DNA from: S012-113 sp039714715
GTDB taxonomy: Bacteria; Bacteroidota; Bacteroidia; Cytophagales; Cyclobacteriaceae
NCBI GenBank assembly: GCA_039714715.1
Contig: JBDLIU010000031.1
Coordinates: forward strand, 1-25,708
Reading direction: 5' to 3'
Length of the DNA: 25,708 bases
Shown: positions 1-8,068 of the stretch, piece by piece
Position numbering within the stretch: position 1 is the stretch's first letter
Layout of the letters: each line of letters opens with the position of its first letter
The notes under the pieces: generated by a model
What the model saw: the letters and a program-made list of their open reading frames with translations, nothing else
Told to the model about the DNA's origin: nothing
Database searches by the model: none
Position numbers and translations under genes: made by a program

Positions 1-262
1 AAAGTGTGGTGCCAAGGGGCTTCAATACATGGGGCTTGGTATACCCACCATCATGTCACCTGTGGGGGTAAACACGGAGATCATACAGGATGGGGAGAAT
101 GGATTCCTGGCTAGCTCTGATAAAGAATGGGTGGATAAAATTAGCCGCTTGATTGAATCTTCCGAGCTTAGGGAAAAACTCGGTCAAGCCGGCAGAGAAA
201 CTGTGGTTAAGCACTATAGTGTTGAGGCTAATAAGCAGAGGTATTTGGATTTGTTTATTTAA
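1..262 (+). CDS. Glycosyltransferase, GT-B fold (GT4-like), C-terminal fragment
   Basis: The reading frame is open from base 2 and stops at 260-262, so only the last 86 or so residues are present and the 5' end is outside the window. The fragment has the C-terminal donor-binding pattern of GT4-type (glycosyl transferases group 1) enzymes: KCGAKGLQYMGLGIPTIMS, then PVGVNTEIIQDGENGFL, then a helix ending in a conserved tail. In this family the segment binds the nucleotide-sugar donor, and the enzymes build polysaccharides or glycoconjugates at the cytoplasmic membrane. Acceptor and sugar cannot be told from this piece. The first ATG (position 29) is internal, because the conserved KCGAKGLQY segment precedes it. 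A hairpin with a T-run at 430-447 may end its transcript. Confidence 0.8.
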   Translation, partial: KCGAKGLQYMGLGIPTIMSPVGVNTEIIQDGENGFLASSDKEWVDKISRLIESSELREKLGQAGRETVVKHYSVEANKQRYLDLFI

Positions 263-264
263 AG

Positions 265-460
265 CCACAAAGGCAGAAAGACTCAAGGGTGCACAAAGCA
301 CGACCCTTTAAAGAAGAATATCACAAATTTTCAAATACAGTATGACAAGAAATATCTTTTCCATTGGATAGAATAATTTCACCCCTACGGGGTTGCTATT
401 ATTCTATATTTAGATTTTATAATAATCTCAGCCCTTCGGGCTTTTTGTGATCCTTTGTGG
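265..460. repeat. Intergenic repeat-like element with inverted ends and internal palindromes
   Basis: The spacer between the glycosyltransferase and accC has no gene. It is bounded by a perfect 9-bp inverted repeat, CCACAAAGG at 265-273 and CCTTTGTGG at 452-460. Inside are TAGAATAAT (369-377) paired with ATTATTCTA (398-406), enclosing ACCCC-TAC-GGGGT (381-393), and AGCCC-TTC-GGGCT (430-442). The left part resembles the degenerate CACAAAG-rich dispersed repeats seen in many bacterial genomes. A small non-autonomous mobile or palindromic element is plausible, but copy number cannot be judged from one window. Confidence 0.4.
430..447 (+). terminator. Rho-independent terminator candidate after the glycosyltransferase
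   Basis: A 5-bp stem AGCCC/GGGCT with loop TTC is followed directly by a run of five T on the + strand. The stem is short but GC-rich. It is oriented to stop transcripts from the glycosyltransferase before they run into the antisense of accC. It lies within the repeat-like element described for 265-460. Confidence 0.5.
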
Positions 461-476
461 AACACTTATCTGGTAC

Positions 477-1823
477 TTATTCCAAATCCGAATAGTCGAA
501 ATCATCGAGGAAGGCTGTTGTGAATTTTCCTGACTGGAATTTCTTATCCTTCATTAGTTTGAGATGGAAAGGAATGGTTGTTTTAATTCCTTCGATCACA
601 AATTCAGACAATGCCCTTTCCATCCTGGTAATTACCTCTTCCCTGGACTGCCCGCTTACAATCAGCTTAGCAATCATCGAGTCGTAATTAGGTGGAATGG
701 TATATCCGGCATAAACATGGCTATCGACCCTTACACCATGACCTCCCGGCATATGTAAGTTAGTGATTTTACCCGGGGAAGGCCTGAATCCATTGGATGG
801 ATCTTCAGCATTGATCCTGCATTCCATCGCATGAAGCTTTGGATAATAGTTAATCCCTGCAATTGGCTCTCCTGCTGCTACTTCTATCTGCTCTTTGATC
901 AGGTCAAAATCAGTTACCTCTTCCGTGATTGGGTGCTCTACCTGGATACGTGTATTCATCTCCATGAAATAGAAGTCACCATGTTTATCAACCAGAAATT
1001 CAACCGTACCTGCTCCTTCATAACCAATGGCTTCAGCTCCGGCAATAGAGGCTTCGCCCATTTTTTCTCTCAGTTCTTCTGATACAATTGGTGAAGGTGT
1101 TTCTTCTACCAGTTTTTGGTGTCGTCTCTGTATTGAGCAATCCCTTTCTGAAAGATGACATGCCCTGCCGCGATGATCACCTACAATTTGCATCTCTATA
1201 TGTCGAGGCTCTTCAATGAATTTTTCCAAATACAGCGCATCATTACCAAACGCTGCTCCTGATTCCATTCGGGCATCATCCCATGCCTTCTGAAAATCCG
1301 CTTCGGTGGGCACTATCCTCATACCTTTACCGCCACCACCTGCGGTTGCTTTCAGGATTACCGGATAGCCTACCTTTTTAGCCAGCTTTTTCCCTTCTGC
1401 CACTGACTTAAGCAATCCTTCTGAGCCAGGAATTGTAGGAACACCGGCCTTTTTCATGGTCGCTTTTGCAGAAGCCTTATCACCCATGCCATTTATCATT
1501 TCATGAGTAGCACCGATAAACTTGATGTTATATTCTTCACAAATCTTTGAGAATTCAGCATTTTCTGCGAGGAATCCATATCCAGGATGTATGGCATCTG
1601 CATTAGTAATCTCAGCTGCCGCCAGGATACGTGGTATGTTCAAATAAGACTCTGAACTAGGTGCATCTCCAATGCAAATCGCCTCATCAGCAAATTTCAC
1701 ATGAAGGCTTTCTTTGTCAGCGGTTGAGTAAACTGCCACTGATTTAACACCTATCTCTTTACATGTACGAATTATTCGCAGGGCTATTTCGCCCCTGTTA
1801 GCTATTAAGATTTTGTTAAACAC
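477..1823 (-). CDS. accC: Biotin carboxylase subunit of acetyl-CoA carboxylase
   Basis: AccC carboxylates the biotin carried on AccB using ATP and bicarbonate, the first half-reaction in making malonyl-CoA for fatty acids, in the cytoplasm. The 448-residue length is the family norm. Visible are the N-terminal biotin-carboxylase segment (KILIANRGEIALRIIRT from residue 4), the ATP-grasp glycine loop GGGGKGMR (162-169), the RHIEMQIVGD segment (207-216), and the active-site stretch MNTRIQVEHP (289-298). It starts 12 bp after the accB stop and is the last gene of the fabH-efp-accB-accC block, so it is probably co-transcribed. The separate AccB and AccC polypeptides and the fabH neighbour favour acetyl-CoA carboxylase over propionyl-CoA or pyruvate carboxylase. 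Confidence 0.96.
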   Translation of the reverse strand: MFNKILIANRGEIALRIIRTCKEIGVKSVAVYSTADKESLHVKFADEAICIGDAPSSESYLNIPRILAAAEITNADAIHPGYGFLAENAEFSKICEEYNIKFIGATHEMINGMGDKASAKATMKKAGVPTIPGSEGLLKSVAEGKKLAKKVGYPVILKATAGGGGKGMRIVPTEADFQKAWDDARMESGAAFGNDALYLEKFIEEPRHIEMQIVGDHRGRACHLSERDCSIQRRHQKLVEETPSPIVSEELREKMGEASIAGAEAIGYEGAGTVEFLVDKHGDFYFMEMNTRIQVEHPITEEVTDFDLIKEQIEVAAGEPIAGINYYPKLHAMECRINAEDPSNGFRPSPGKITNLHMPGGHGVRVDSHVYAGYTIPPNYDSMIAKLIVSGQSREEVITRMERALSEFVIEGIKTTIPFHLKLMKDKKFQSGKFTTAFLDDFDYSDLE

Positions 1824-1835
1824 GGTTGGTCAGGT

Positions 1836-2312
1836 TTAGGATGGATCTACAAGGAAAAGTGGCTGATCGTATTCTACCGGGGTGCCATTATCAATCAGAA
1901 CCTTTACGATTTTACCGCTAACTTCAGACTCTATTTCATTGAAGAGTTTCATCGCCTCAACAATGCATACGGTCTGCCCTACTCCAACACTGTCTCCCAC
2001 ATTAACAAATGCGTCAGCTTCCGGGTTGGCCGCCCTGTAGAAAGTTCCAATCATTGGTGACTTTATTTCAACATAACCTGAGGCTGATGCTGAATCATCA
2101 GATTTCGCTGCCGGTGTGGCAGGAGAAGGTGCCGCATGAGGAGCTTCCATGGTAACAGCCGGTGCAGCTACCCTGGCACCGGAATCAATAACCTGTTTGA
2201 TTTTGGGCTCTCTCTTTACAGACAATTTAAGCTCTTCTGTTTCAATATTGACTTCATTCAGGCCGGTTCCGGCAATAAAATCAATCAAATCTCTAATTTC
2301 TTTAGTTTTCAT
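1836..2312 (-). CDS. accB: Biotin carboxyl carrier protein of acetyl-CoA carboxylase
   Basis: AccB carries the biotin that moves CO2 from AccC to the carboxyltransferase. From the start chosen here the protein has 158 residues: an N-terminal segment MKTKEIRDLIDFIAGTGL, an Ala/Pro-rich flexible linker (about residues 48-78), and a C-terminal biotinyl domain with the EAMKLFNEIE motif, whose lysine (122 here) is biotinylated. The frame stays open to an ATG at 2348, which would add 12 residues (MEKESNKTKSNM) and overlap the efp end by 20 bp. I prefer the ATG at 2312 because BCCPs usually begin MKTKEI or similar; the adjacent ATG at 2315 is also possible. It sits directly between efp and accC. Confidence 0.94.
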   Translation of the reverse strand: MKTKEIRDLIDFIAGTGLNEVNIETEELKLSVKREPKIKQVIDSGARVAAPAVTMEAPHAAPSPATPAAKSDDSASASGYVEIKSPMIGTFYRAANPEADAFVNVGDSVGVGQTVCIVEAMKLFNEIESEVSGKIVKVLIDNGTPVEYDQPLFLVDPS

Positions 2313-2328
2313 CATGTTCGATTTTGTC

Positions 2329-2892
2329 TTATTTGACTCTTTCTCCATAGCTACGGGTTCTGGTATCTACTTTAATAACTTCATCCTGCTCTATAAACAG
2401 CGGAACCTGGATCTCAGCTCCTGTTTCCAATTTAGCAGTCTTTGTGGCATTAGTAGCCGTATCTCCTTTAACACCAGGCTCAGTATAAGTTATCCGGAGT
2501 TCAACAAATGGAGGTAAATCACAAGTTAGTGCTTTTTCTGTTTCAGCATGAAACAATATCTCTACTTCCTGTCCATCTTTCAGTAAATCTGCAGATGCAA
2601 TCAATGTTTCTTGCAATGCAATCTGTTCAAACGAATTAGTATCCATAAAATGAAATCCGATATCATCTTTATAGAGAAACTGATGAGATCTTCTCTCAAT
2701 CCTGGCAGTGGTAATCTTATGGCCAGAAGAAAAAGTATTTTCTATCACTTTACCTGTTTCAACATTTTTAAGTTTAGTTCTCACAAAAGCAGGGCCTTTG
2801 CCCGGCTTAACATGCTGAAATCCTGTAATTACATACAATCCATGATTGTACTCAATACAAAGTCCGTTTTTAATATCTGCTGTTGTTGCCAT
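2329..2892 (-). CDS. efp: Translation elongation factor P
   Basis: EF-P binds between the P and E sites of the ribosome and relieves stalling at polyproline stretches. The 187 residues match the usual three beta-barrel domains: KOW-like N-terminal domain with the exposed loop PGKGPAF (Lys32 is the equivalent of the modified lysine of E. coli EF-P), a middle OB domain, and a C-terminal OB domain ending GAEIQVPLFIEQDEVIKVDTRT. The signature region KLETGAEIQVPLFI is clear. No EpmA-type modification gene is nearby. The gene lies between fabH and accB on the same strand, and its 3' end would overlap the long form of accB. Confidence 0.97.
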   Translation of the reverse strand: MATTADIKNGLCIEYNHGLYVITGFQHVKPGKGPAFVRTKLKNVETGKVIENTFSSGHKITTARIERRSHQFLYKDDIGFHFMDTNSFEQIALQETLIASADLLKDGQEVEILFHAETEKALTCDLPPFVELRITYTEPGVKGDTATNATKTAKLETGAEIQVPLFIEQDEVIKVDTRTRSYGERVK

Positions 2893-2938
2893 AGTTCAGA
2901 TTGGAAAAATACGACTGAAATTGTTAATAAAAAACTAT

Positions 2939-3937
2939 TTATTTAGGGTCATAGGCCCATTTCACATAAACAGACCCCCAGGTAAAGCCACCTCCAAAAG
3001 CTGCCAGTACCAGGTTATCTCCTTTATTTAGTTGTTTTTCGTAATCCCAAAGAAGTGTAGGAATTGTAGCAGCGGTGGTATTTCCATACCGCTCGATATT
3101 CATCATCACTTTTTCATCCCCGATACCCATGCGATTACTTGTGGCATCGATTATCCGCTTATTGGCCTGATGAGGAACGAGCCATGCCACATCATCACTT
3201 TCCAGATTATTCCGTTTCATTATTTTTTCGGCATAATCTGCCATATTGGTAACCGCGAATTTAAATACCGTTTTACCATCCTGGAACACAAAATGTTCTC
3301 TGTTCTGTATAGTCTCCAGTGATGCCGGATGTCTGCTACCACCCGCTTTCATTCTCAAAAACTCCTCACCCTTTCCATCACTTTTGTGTATTGAATCGAT
3401 TACCCCAACTTCTTCTTCGGTTGGTTCCAGCATTACTGCCCCGGCACCATCACCAAATATGATACAGGTGGTTCTATCAGTGTAATCGATAATGGAAGAC
3501 ATCTTGTCGGCTCCCACAATAATTACCTTTTTGTATCGTCCTGATTCAATAAAAGCAGTGCCCGTTGATAAAGCATAGAGGAATCCCGAGCAAGCTCCTG
3601 CCATATCATAACTAAAAGCATTTACACAACCTGTTTTTGTTGCGATCAGATTAGCTGTTGCCGGGAAAAAGTAGTCTGGTGTTACAGTAGCACAAATAAG
3701 CAGGTCTACTTCTTCAGGTTTGGTATTGGTTTTTGCCAGGAGTTCTTCAACAGCTTTGGCAGCCATATCGGATGTGCCTTTACCTTCACCTTTTAATATC
3801 CTTCGCTCTTTTATTCCGGTTCTTGAGGTTATCCATTCATCATTGGTGTCTACCATGGTAGATAGTTCTTCATTGGTAAGGATATAGTCAGGAACATAAC
3901 CCCCTACACCGGTGATTGCCGCATACGTTTTTTTCAT
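2939..3937 (-). CDS. fabH: Beta-ketoacyl-ACP synthase III (KAS III)
   Basis: FabH condenses a short acyl-CoA with malonyl-ACP to start type II fatty acid synthesis. The 332-residue protein has a thiolase fold with the catalytic triad in place: Cys116 in AGACSGFLYAL, His256 in PHQANKRII and Asn286 in YGNTTAATIP. The C-terminal GGGFTWGSVYVKW is typical of KAS III. It lies 49 bp after rpmF and 46 bp before efp. Its clustering with accB and accC places it in the initiation of fatty acid synthesis rather than in a secondary-metabolite pathway. Preference for branched or straight primers cannot be read from the sequence by eye. Confidence 0.96.
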   Translation of the reverse strand: MKKTYAAITGVGGYVPDYILTNEELSTMVDTNDEWITSRTGIKERRILKGEGKGTSDMAAKAVEELLAKTNTKPEEVDLLICATVTPDYFFPATANLIATKTGCVNAFSYDMAGACSGFLYALSTGTAFIESGRYKKVIIVGADKMSSIIDYTDRTTCIIFGDGAGAVMLEPTEEEVGVIDSIHKSDGKGEEFLRMKAGGSRHPASLETIQNREHFVFQDGKTVFKFAVTNMADYAEKIMKRNNLESDDVAWLVPHQANKRIIDATSNRMGIGDEKVMMNIERYGNTTAATIPTLLWDYEKQLNKGDNLVLAAFGGGFTWGSVYVKWAYDPK

Positions 3938-3986
3938 AGTCCAGATTTAGATAGCGTTTGGGTATTAAAGTTGCCAGTTCAATAAA

Positions 3987-4172
3987 CTAGACTGCAACTT
4001 CTTTTTCAATTGCCTGCTTACCCTTATAATATCCACACTCGGGACATACCCTGTGCAATAATACTGGTGCACCACAATTTGAACACTCCATAAATGTAGC
4101 TGCTACAGCTTTATAATGTGTTCTACGCTTATCCCTTCTTTGTTTCGATGTTTTTCTTTTAGGATGTGCCAT
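3987..4172 (-). CDS. rpmF: 50S ribosomal protein L32
   Basis: This is a 61-residue basic protein beginning MAHPKRKTSKQRRDKRRTHY, the standard L32 start, with a zinc-ribbon-like set of four cysteines (Cys30, Cys33, Cys43, Cys46: CSNC and CPEC). Its ATG shares one base with the stop of the upstream DUF177 gene (TAATG), so translation is probably coupled. The DUF177-rpmF-fabH order is widespread in bacteria and links a ribosomal protein with lipid synthesis. In many bacteria plsX lies between rpmF and fabH; it is not here. Confidence 0.97.
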   Translation of the reverse strand: MAHPKRKTSKQRRDKRRTHYKAVAATFMECSNCGAPVLLHRVCPECGYYKGKQAIEKEVAV

Positions 4173-4690
4173 TATCGTTTCTTTTTTAACTTTTTTAATT
4201 CATTCCATCTAGGGTCAGTCGTATTATCTGAAAGACCTTCTTCCTCCTCAGAAGATGAATAAATAATTTCTTCATCCTCTTCGTCATGATACCTTGGGTG
4301 CAGTTTTTTCATCGGCATTGCCAATGATAAAAACTCATACACAAACTGCCCAACATCAATCTTTTGAGTATTGGCAGGAACTAAAAGTAAATCGTCACTT
4401 AGTTCTTCCCAATGGTCTCCGTACTTCACTCTAACCTCCTTTGTTTCATTCACCGGATACATAAATGGATCCAGGCTTCTGTCACAAATCAATTCAATCT
4501 CACCCTTTATACTAAAAGCGAGAGATAAAAGGTTAGGTGATTTATTGAGTTCAACAATTATGGTACCGGCACCACTTTCCAGTACACTGTCTTCAAATAA
4601 TCTAAAGAACGCTGAATCGAAATCAAACTCAAAGGTATGATTACCATTTTCAAGTCTGTATATATCGATATCAAAAATTCCTTTTCCCAC
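4172..4690 (-). CDS. DUF177 (YceD-like) protein
   Basis: A 172-residue protein of the YceD/DUF177 family, recognised from its position directly before rpmF and from the conserved central segment ELICDRSLDPFMYPV. An acidic stretch (about residues 139-155, EEDEEIIYSSSEEEEGL) precedes a basic C-terminus (ELKKLKKKR). The family is linked to 23S rRNA accumulation in plants and E. coli; the exact role here is unknown. The start is GTG at 4690, since no ATG is available upstream in frame near it. A TATTTTTG box 20-27 bases upstream fits a Bacteroidota -7 element. The gene overlaps rpmF by one base. Confidence 0.85.
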   Translation of the reverse strand: MGKGIFDIDIYRLENGNHTFEFDFDSAFFRLFEDSVLESGAGTIIVELNKSPNLLSLAFSIKGEIELICDRSLDPFMYPVNETKEVRVKYGDHWEELSDDLLLVPANTQKIDVGQFVYEFLSLAMPMKKLHPRYHDEEDEEIIYSSSEEEEGLSDNTTDPRWNELKKLKKKR

Positions 4691-4710
4691 TACCCTATTT
4701 TATCAGAGCG

Positions 4711-4718
4711 CAAAAATA
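4711..4718 (-). promoter_or_regulatory. Candidate -7 promoter box for the DUF177-rpmF-fabH-efp-accBC block
   Basis: On the - strand the octamer TATTTTTG matches the Bacteroidota -7 consensus TAnnTTTG exactly and lies about 20 bp before the GTG start. No clear TTG is found at the matching -33 distance, and the region is very AT-rich, so a chance match is possible. Confidence 0.35.
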
Positions 4719-4813
4719 TAATTTTTTATAAAATATTACTTTAATTTTTACTGAATATTGATCAGAAAGACTGCAGATAAATTTAATAACATAATCAACT
4801 CTATGCCAGTTAT

Positions 4814-5824
4814 CTACTCATTTTCTGCGTTTCTGTTCACTATGATGTCATTTGCCATAAAAATTGCACTCCGTAATGAAGATGCCGAGGCAATACCTTT
4901 ACCGGCAATATTATACGCTGTGCCATGATCAGGAGAGGTTCGTACAATCGTAAGACCTGCAGTGAAATTTACACCATCACCAAAAGATAAGCTTTTGAAT
5001 GGTATTAGTCCCTGATCGTGATACATAGCCATGATTGCATCATACTTCTGATATGCTCCACTCCCAAAAAAGCCATCAGCAGGGAATGGCCCATATACCA
5101 GGTTCCCTGATTTTTTCTGATCTTTAATTGCCGGTATTAGTACCTCTTCTTCTTCCTTGCCCAGTAAGCCTTCCTCACCGGCATGCGGATTAAGCCCCAG
5201 AACAGCAATTTTTGGTTTGGCAATTGCAAAGTCGATCAATAATGATTGTTTTATTTTATTGATTTTGTTTGTAATATTCTCAGGTGTAATCGCAGCTGGT
5301 ACATCTTTCAATGGCATATGTCCTGTAAGCACTGCAACACGGAGGTCGCCAGAAATCATAAACATCATTGGATCACCATTGAATTTAGATCCGAAGTATT
5401 CTGTATGTCCGGGGAAATCGAAACTTTCAGACTGAATGGTAGCTTTATTGATCGGGCCTGTCACAACTGCATCTATTATGCCTTTTTCTAAATACTGACT
5501 GGCAATATCCAGTGCTTTGGCAGCTTTCTCTCCGCCATCTTTTGTAGCTACTCCTATTTTCATCTCCACATTGTCTTCCCAGCATTCAACCAAATTCACT
5601 CGTTTTGGATTAGGAGGTTGATTGCCCTTAATTATAAATAGAGGGAAATCATCGATTTTGAACAACCTGCGGTAATATGAAATGACTTTAGAGGATCCAA
5701 ATAAGACGGGTGTCAGCTGGTTAAGAATCCGTTGATCAGATAATGCACTGATTATAATTTCCGGACCTATGCCATTGATGTCGCCCATGGTGATACCTAT
5801 TACATTTTTTTTATTATTTCCCAT
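4814..5824 (-). CDS. pdxA: 4-hydroxythreonine-4-phosphate dehydrogenase
   Basis: PdxA oxidises 4-phosphohydroxy-L-threonine in the DXP-dependent route to pyridoxal phosphate (vitamin B6), using NAD and a divalent metal. The 336 residues carry the family landmarks: ITMGDINGIGPEI (11-23), VVTGPINK (120-127), FPGHTEYF (137-144), and three histidines placed as the metal ligands of E. coli PdxA: His169 (TGHMPL), His214 (NPHAGE) and His269 (MYHDQGLIPFK). The gene ends 123 bp before the DUF177 gene and is divergent from rsmA (96 bp between starts). pdxA next to rsmA is a common bacterial pairing, though here they are divergent rather than in one operon. Confidence 0.96.
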   Translation of the reverse strand: MGNNKKNVIGITMGDINGIGPEIIISALSDQRILNQLTPVLFGSSKVISYYRRLFKIDDFPLFIIKGNQPPNPKRVNLVECWEDNVEMKIGVATKDGGEKAAKALDIASQYLEKGIIDAVVTGPINKATIQSESFDFPGHTEYFGSKFNGDPMMFMISGDLRVAVLTGHMPLKDVPAAITPENITNKINKIKQSLLIDFAIAKPKIAVLGLNPHAGEEGLLGKEEEEVLIPAIKDQKKSGNLVYGPFPADGFFGSGAYQKYDAIMAMYHDQGLIPFKSLSFGDGVNFTAGLTIVRTSPDHGTAYNIAGKGIASASSLRSAIFMANDIIVNRNAENE

Positions 5825-5920
5825 CGTTGCTTCTTAAATCTTTTTATTTGTAAAACTAAGCAATAGAATATATTTTATAACTTTCCTGCAGAAAAGATAA
5901 CGGGTATTCCAACCAGATGA

Positions 5921-6709
5921 ATGATGAGCAAAGTAAGACCTAAGAAACATCTTGGACAACATTTTCTTCATGACAAGGAAATTGCCAGGAAAATTGTAGA
6001 TGCATTAGCTCATTCCGGTACCCGTCAAATTCTTGAAATAGGGCCCGGAACCGGTGTGTTAACAGACTATCTGGTTGAATTAGAAGAAAGAGAAATCTGG
6101 CTGATAGATATTGACTCTGAATCTATAGAATATCTTCTGAAGAAATACCCCGGCATGAAAAAACGAATCCTGCATCAGGATTTTCTGAAAGCTGATATTG
6201 CCAATATTTTTGATAATGAATTTTTGCTTATTGGTAATCTTCCCTACAATATTTCATCCCAGATATTCTTCAGATTACTGGAATTTCGAAATAGAGTTCC
6301 TGAGATGGTTTGTATGATACAGAAAGAGGTGGCAATGCGTATTGCCAGCAGTCCGGGTAATAAGACATACGGAATCCTGAGCGTACTCTTACAGGCATAT
6401 TATGATGTAGAATACCTGTTCACTGTAAAACCAGGAGCCTTTATTCCTCCTCCAAAGGTTAACTCGGCAGTTATCAGGTTTAAAAGAAATGAAACTAAAA
6501 AACTCAATTGTGATGAGGAACTTTTCAAAAGGGTAGTAAAGCAGGGGTTTCAAAACCGAAGAAAGACATTGCGCAACGCACTAAAACCTCTAAATTTGCC
6601 AGAGCAAATAATTAATCACTCGATTTTAAACCTCAGAGCCGAGCAACTTAGCGTTGATGACTTTGTGACCTTAACTTCAAAAATAGAGGAACTGTGGAAA
6701 AGCAACTGA
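5921..6709 (+). CDS. rsmA: 16S rRNA (adenine1518/1519-N6,N6)-dimethyltransferase
   Basis: RsmA (KsgA) dimethylates two adjacent adenines near the 3' end of 16S rRNA during small-subunit maturation. The 262-residue Rossmann-fold methyltransferase shows KKHLGQHFLHD (8-18), SAM-binding motif I EIGPGTG (39-45), and the catalytic NLPYNIS (106-112). A C-terminal helical domain includes QGFQNRRKTLRNAL. Two ATGs are adjacent at 5921 and 5924 and either could be used. It overlaps the downstream mgtE by 16 bp. The overlap suggests coupled expression with the transporter. Confidence 0.97.
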   Translation: MMSKVRPKKHLGQHFLHDKEIARKIVDALAHSGTRQILEIGPGTGVLTDYLVELEEREIWLIDIDSESIEYLLKKYPGMKKRILHQDFLKADIANIFDNEFLLIGNLPYNISSQIFFRLLEFRNRVPEMVCMIQKEVAMRIASSPGNKTYGILSVLLQAYYDVEYLFTVKPGAFIPPPKVNSAVIRFKRNETKKLNCDEELFKRVVKQGFQNRRKTLRNALKPLNLPEQIINHSILNLRAEQLSVDDFVTLTSKIEELWKSN

Positions 6710-8052
6710 TATTTGAGTTATCGAAAGAGTTTGCAGAACAGCTCCTGGAGGCAGTTGAAAAGCAAGAGTCTGCCTTAATTAAGGAAGTTTTAGATGGGGT
6801 AAATCCAGCTGATATTTCTGAAACCCTGGAAGAGTTCTCGAGTGAAGATTCGAAATATGTACTGGATCTGCTCACTGATGAAGCGAGTTCAGAAATAATA
6901 AGCGACCTTGATGATGATATCCTCAAGCGATTCTTAAAAATCTTTGAACCTGTAGAGCTTGCTCCTTTGATTGAGATTATGGATTCTGATGATGCTGTTG
7001 ACATCCTCAACATTCTTCAGACCGAAAAAAGGGAGGAGATCATTGCATCGATCAGTAACCAGGAAAAAGTAAACAATATTCTTGACCTGATGCGCTACGA
7101 TGAAGACGTAGCCGGTGGTCTGATGGCCAAGGAATTAATAAAAGCGAATGCCAACTGGACCATAGAACAGACTATTGAAGAGATAAGGAGGCAAAGCGAA
7201 AATGTTACACATATTTATTCTGTTTATGTGGTTGATAACCGAAACCACCTTTTAGGCAAAGTTTCACTGAGAAAGATGCTGCTGGCAAAAGATGGCACAA
7301 AAATCAAAGACTTCTACCAGGATGATATTATATCTGTTCAGGCCGACCAGGATGAGGAAGAAGTAGTTGCCGTTATGAAGAAATATGACCTTGAAGCTAT
7401 TCCGGTGGTTAACATGCGTGGAAAGCTCATGGGTAGAATCACAATAGATGATATTGTGGATGTAATGAGCGAGCAGGCAGAAGAAGAACGACAACTGATG
7501 TCCGGTATCTCGGAAGACGTTGAAGAAGATGACAGCATCTGGCTCTTAACCAGATCCCGAATCCCGTGGCTGGTAATTGGCCTGATAGGCAGTTTCTTTG
7601 GCGCTGAGGTGATTGGGATTTTTGAAGATCAAATAATTTTGGTTCCCATGCTCGCATTTTTCATTCCGCTTATTACAGCCACTGGCGGTAATGTGGCCAT
7701 TCAATCATCTTCGATGGTGGTACAATCGCTGGCGACCAAATCGGTCTTTCAGGATTCAAATGCTAAAAGAATGTTTAAGGTTATTATGGTGGCCATACTT
7801 AATGGATTACTATTAGCATTACTGGCATTCTCGTTAAGTTACCTGCTGCAACGTAACCTGCAGATATCCATTGTTGTATCGGTAGCGCTGGTATGCGTTG
7901 TTTTACTGGCATCATTATCTGGTACTATCACACCAATAATACTGGATAAATTGGGTATTAATCCTGCAGCGGCTTCAGGACCCTTTATTACCACTGCTAA
8001 CGATTTGTTAGGTTTAGCCGTATATTTTATTGTGGCCTATACCCTTTTATAA
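6694..8052 (+). CDS. mgtE: MgtE-type magnesium transporter
   Basis: MgtE proteins are Mg2+ channels of the inner membrane gated by cytoplasmic Mg2+. The 452 residues show the full architecture: an acidic helical N domain (about 20-140), two CBS domains (about 142-200 and 205-260), a connecting helix rich in Glu/Asp, and a membrane domain with about five segments from residue 288 to the end. Pore-family motifs PLITATGGNVAIQSS (325-339) and NPAAASGPFITTANDLLG (423-440) are present. The start is GTG, inside the end of rsmA (16-bp overlap), and no better start precedes the conserved region. Function follows from family membership; transport of other divalent metals cannot be excluded. Confidence 0.93.
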   Translation: MEKQLIFELSKEFAEQLLEAVEKQESALIKEVLDGVNPADISETLEEFSSEDSKYVLDLLTDEASSEIISDLDDDILKRFLKIFEPVELAPLIEIMDSDDAVDILNILQTEKREEIIASISNQEKVNNILDLMRYDEDVAGGLMAKELIKANANWTIEQTIEEIRRQSENVTHIYSVYVVDNRNHLLGKVSLRKMLLAKDGTKIKDFYQDDIISVQADQDEEEVVAVMKKYDLEAIPVVNMRGKLMGRITIDDIVDVMSEQAEEERQLMSGISEDVEEDDSIWLLTRSRIPWLVIGLIGSFFGAEVIGIFEDQIILVPMLAFFIPLITATGGNVAIQSSSMVVQSLATKSVFQDSNAKRMFKVIMVAILNGLLLALLAFSLSYLLQRNLQISIVVSVALVCVVLLASLSGTITPIILDKLGINPAAASGPFITTANDLLGLAVYFIVAYTLL

Positions 8053-8068
8053 TTTTATCTGAATAGCC

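Noticed and set aside
369..447. The two hairpins read as CRISPR repeats
   Set aside because: The palindromes differ in sequence, there is no regular repeat-spacer pattern, and no cas gene is present.
2149..2517. 122-codon + strand open frame over accB-efp
   Set aside because: It is a shadow on the opposite strand of two conserved genes, with no family features.
5825..5920. Promoter pair in the pdxA-rsmA divergent spacer
   Set aside because: TAACTTTC and TAGTTTTA resemble -7 boxes on the two strands, but neither matches exactly and neither has a TTG at the right distance.
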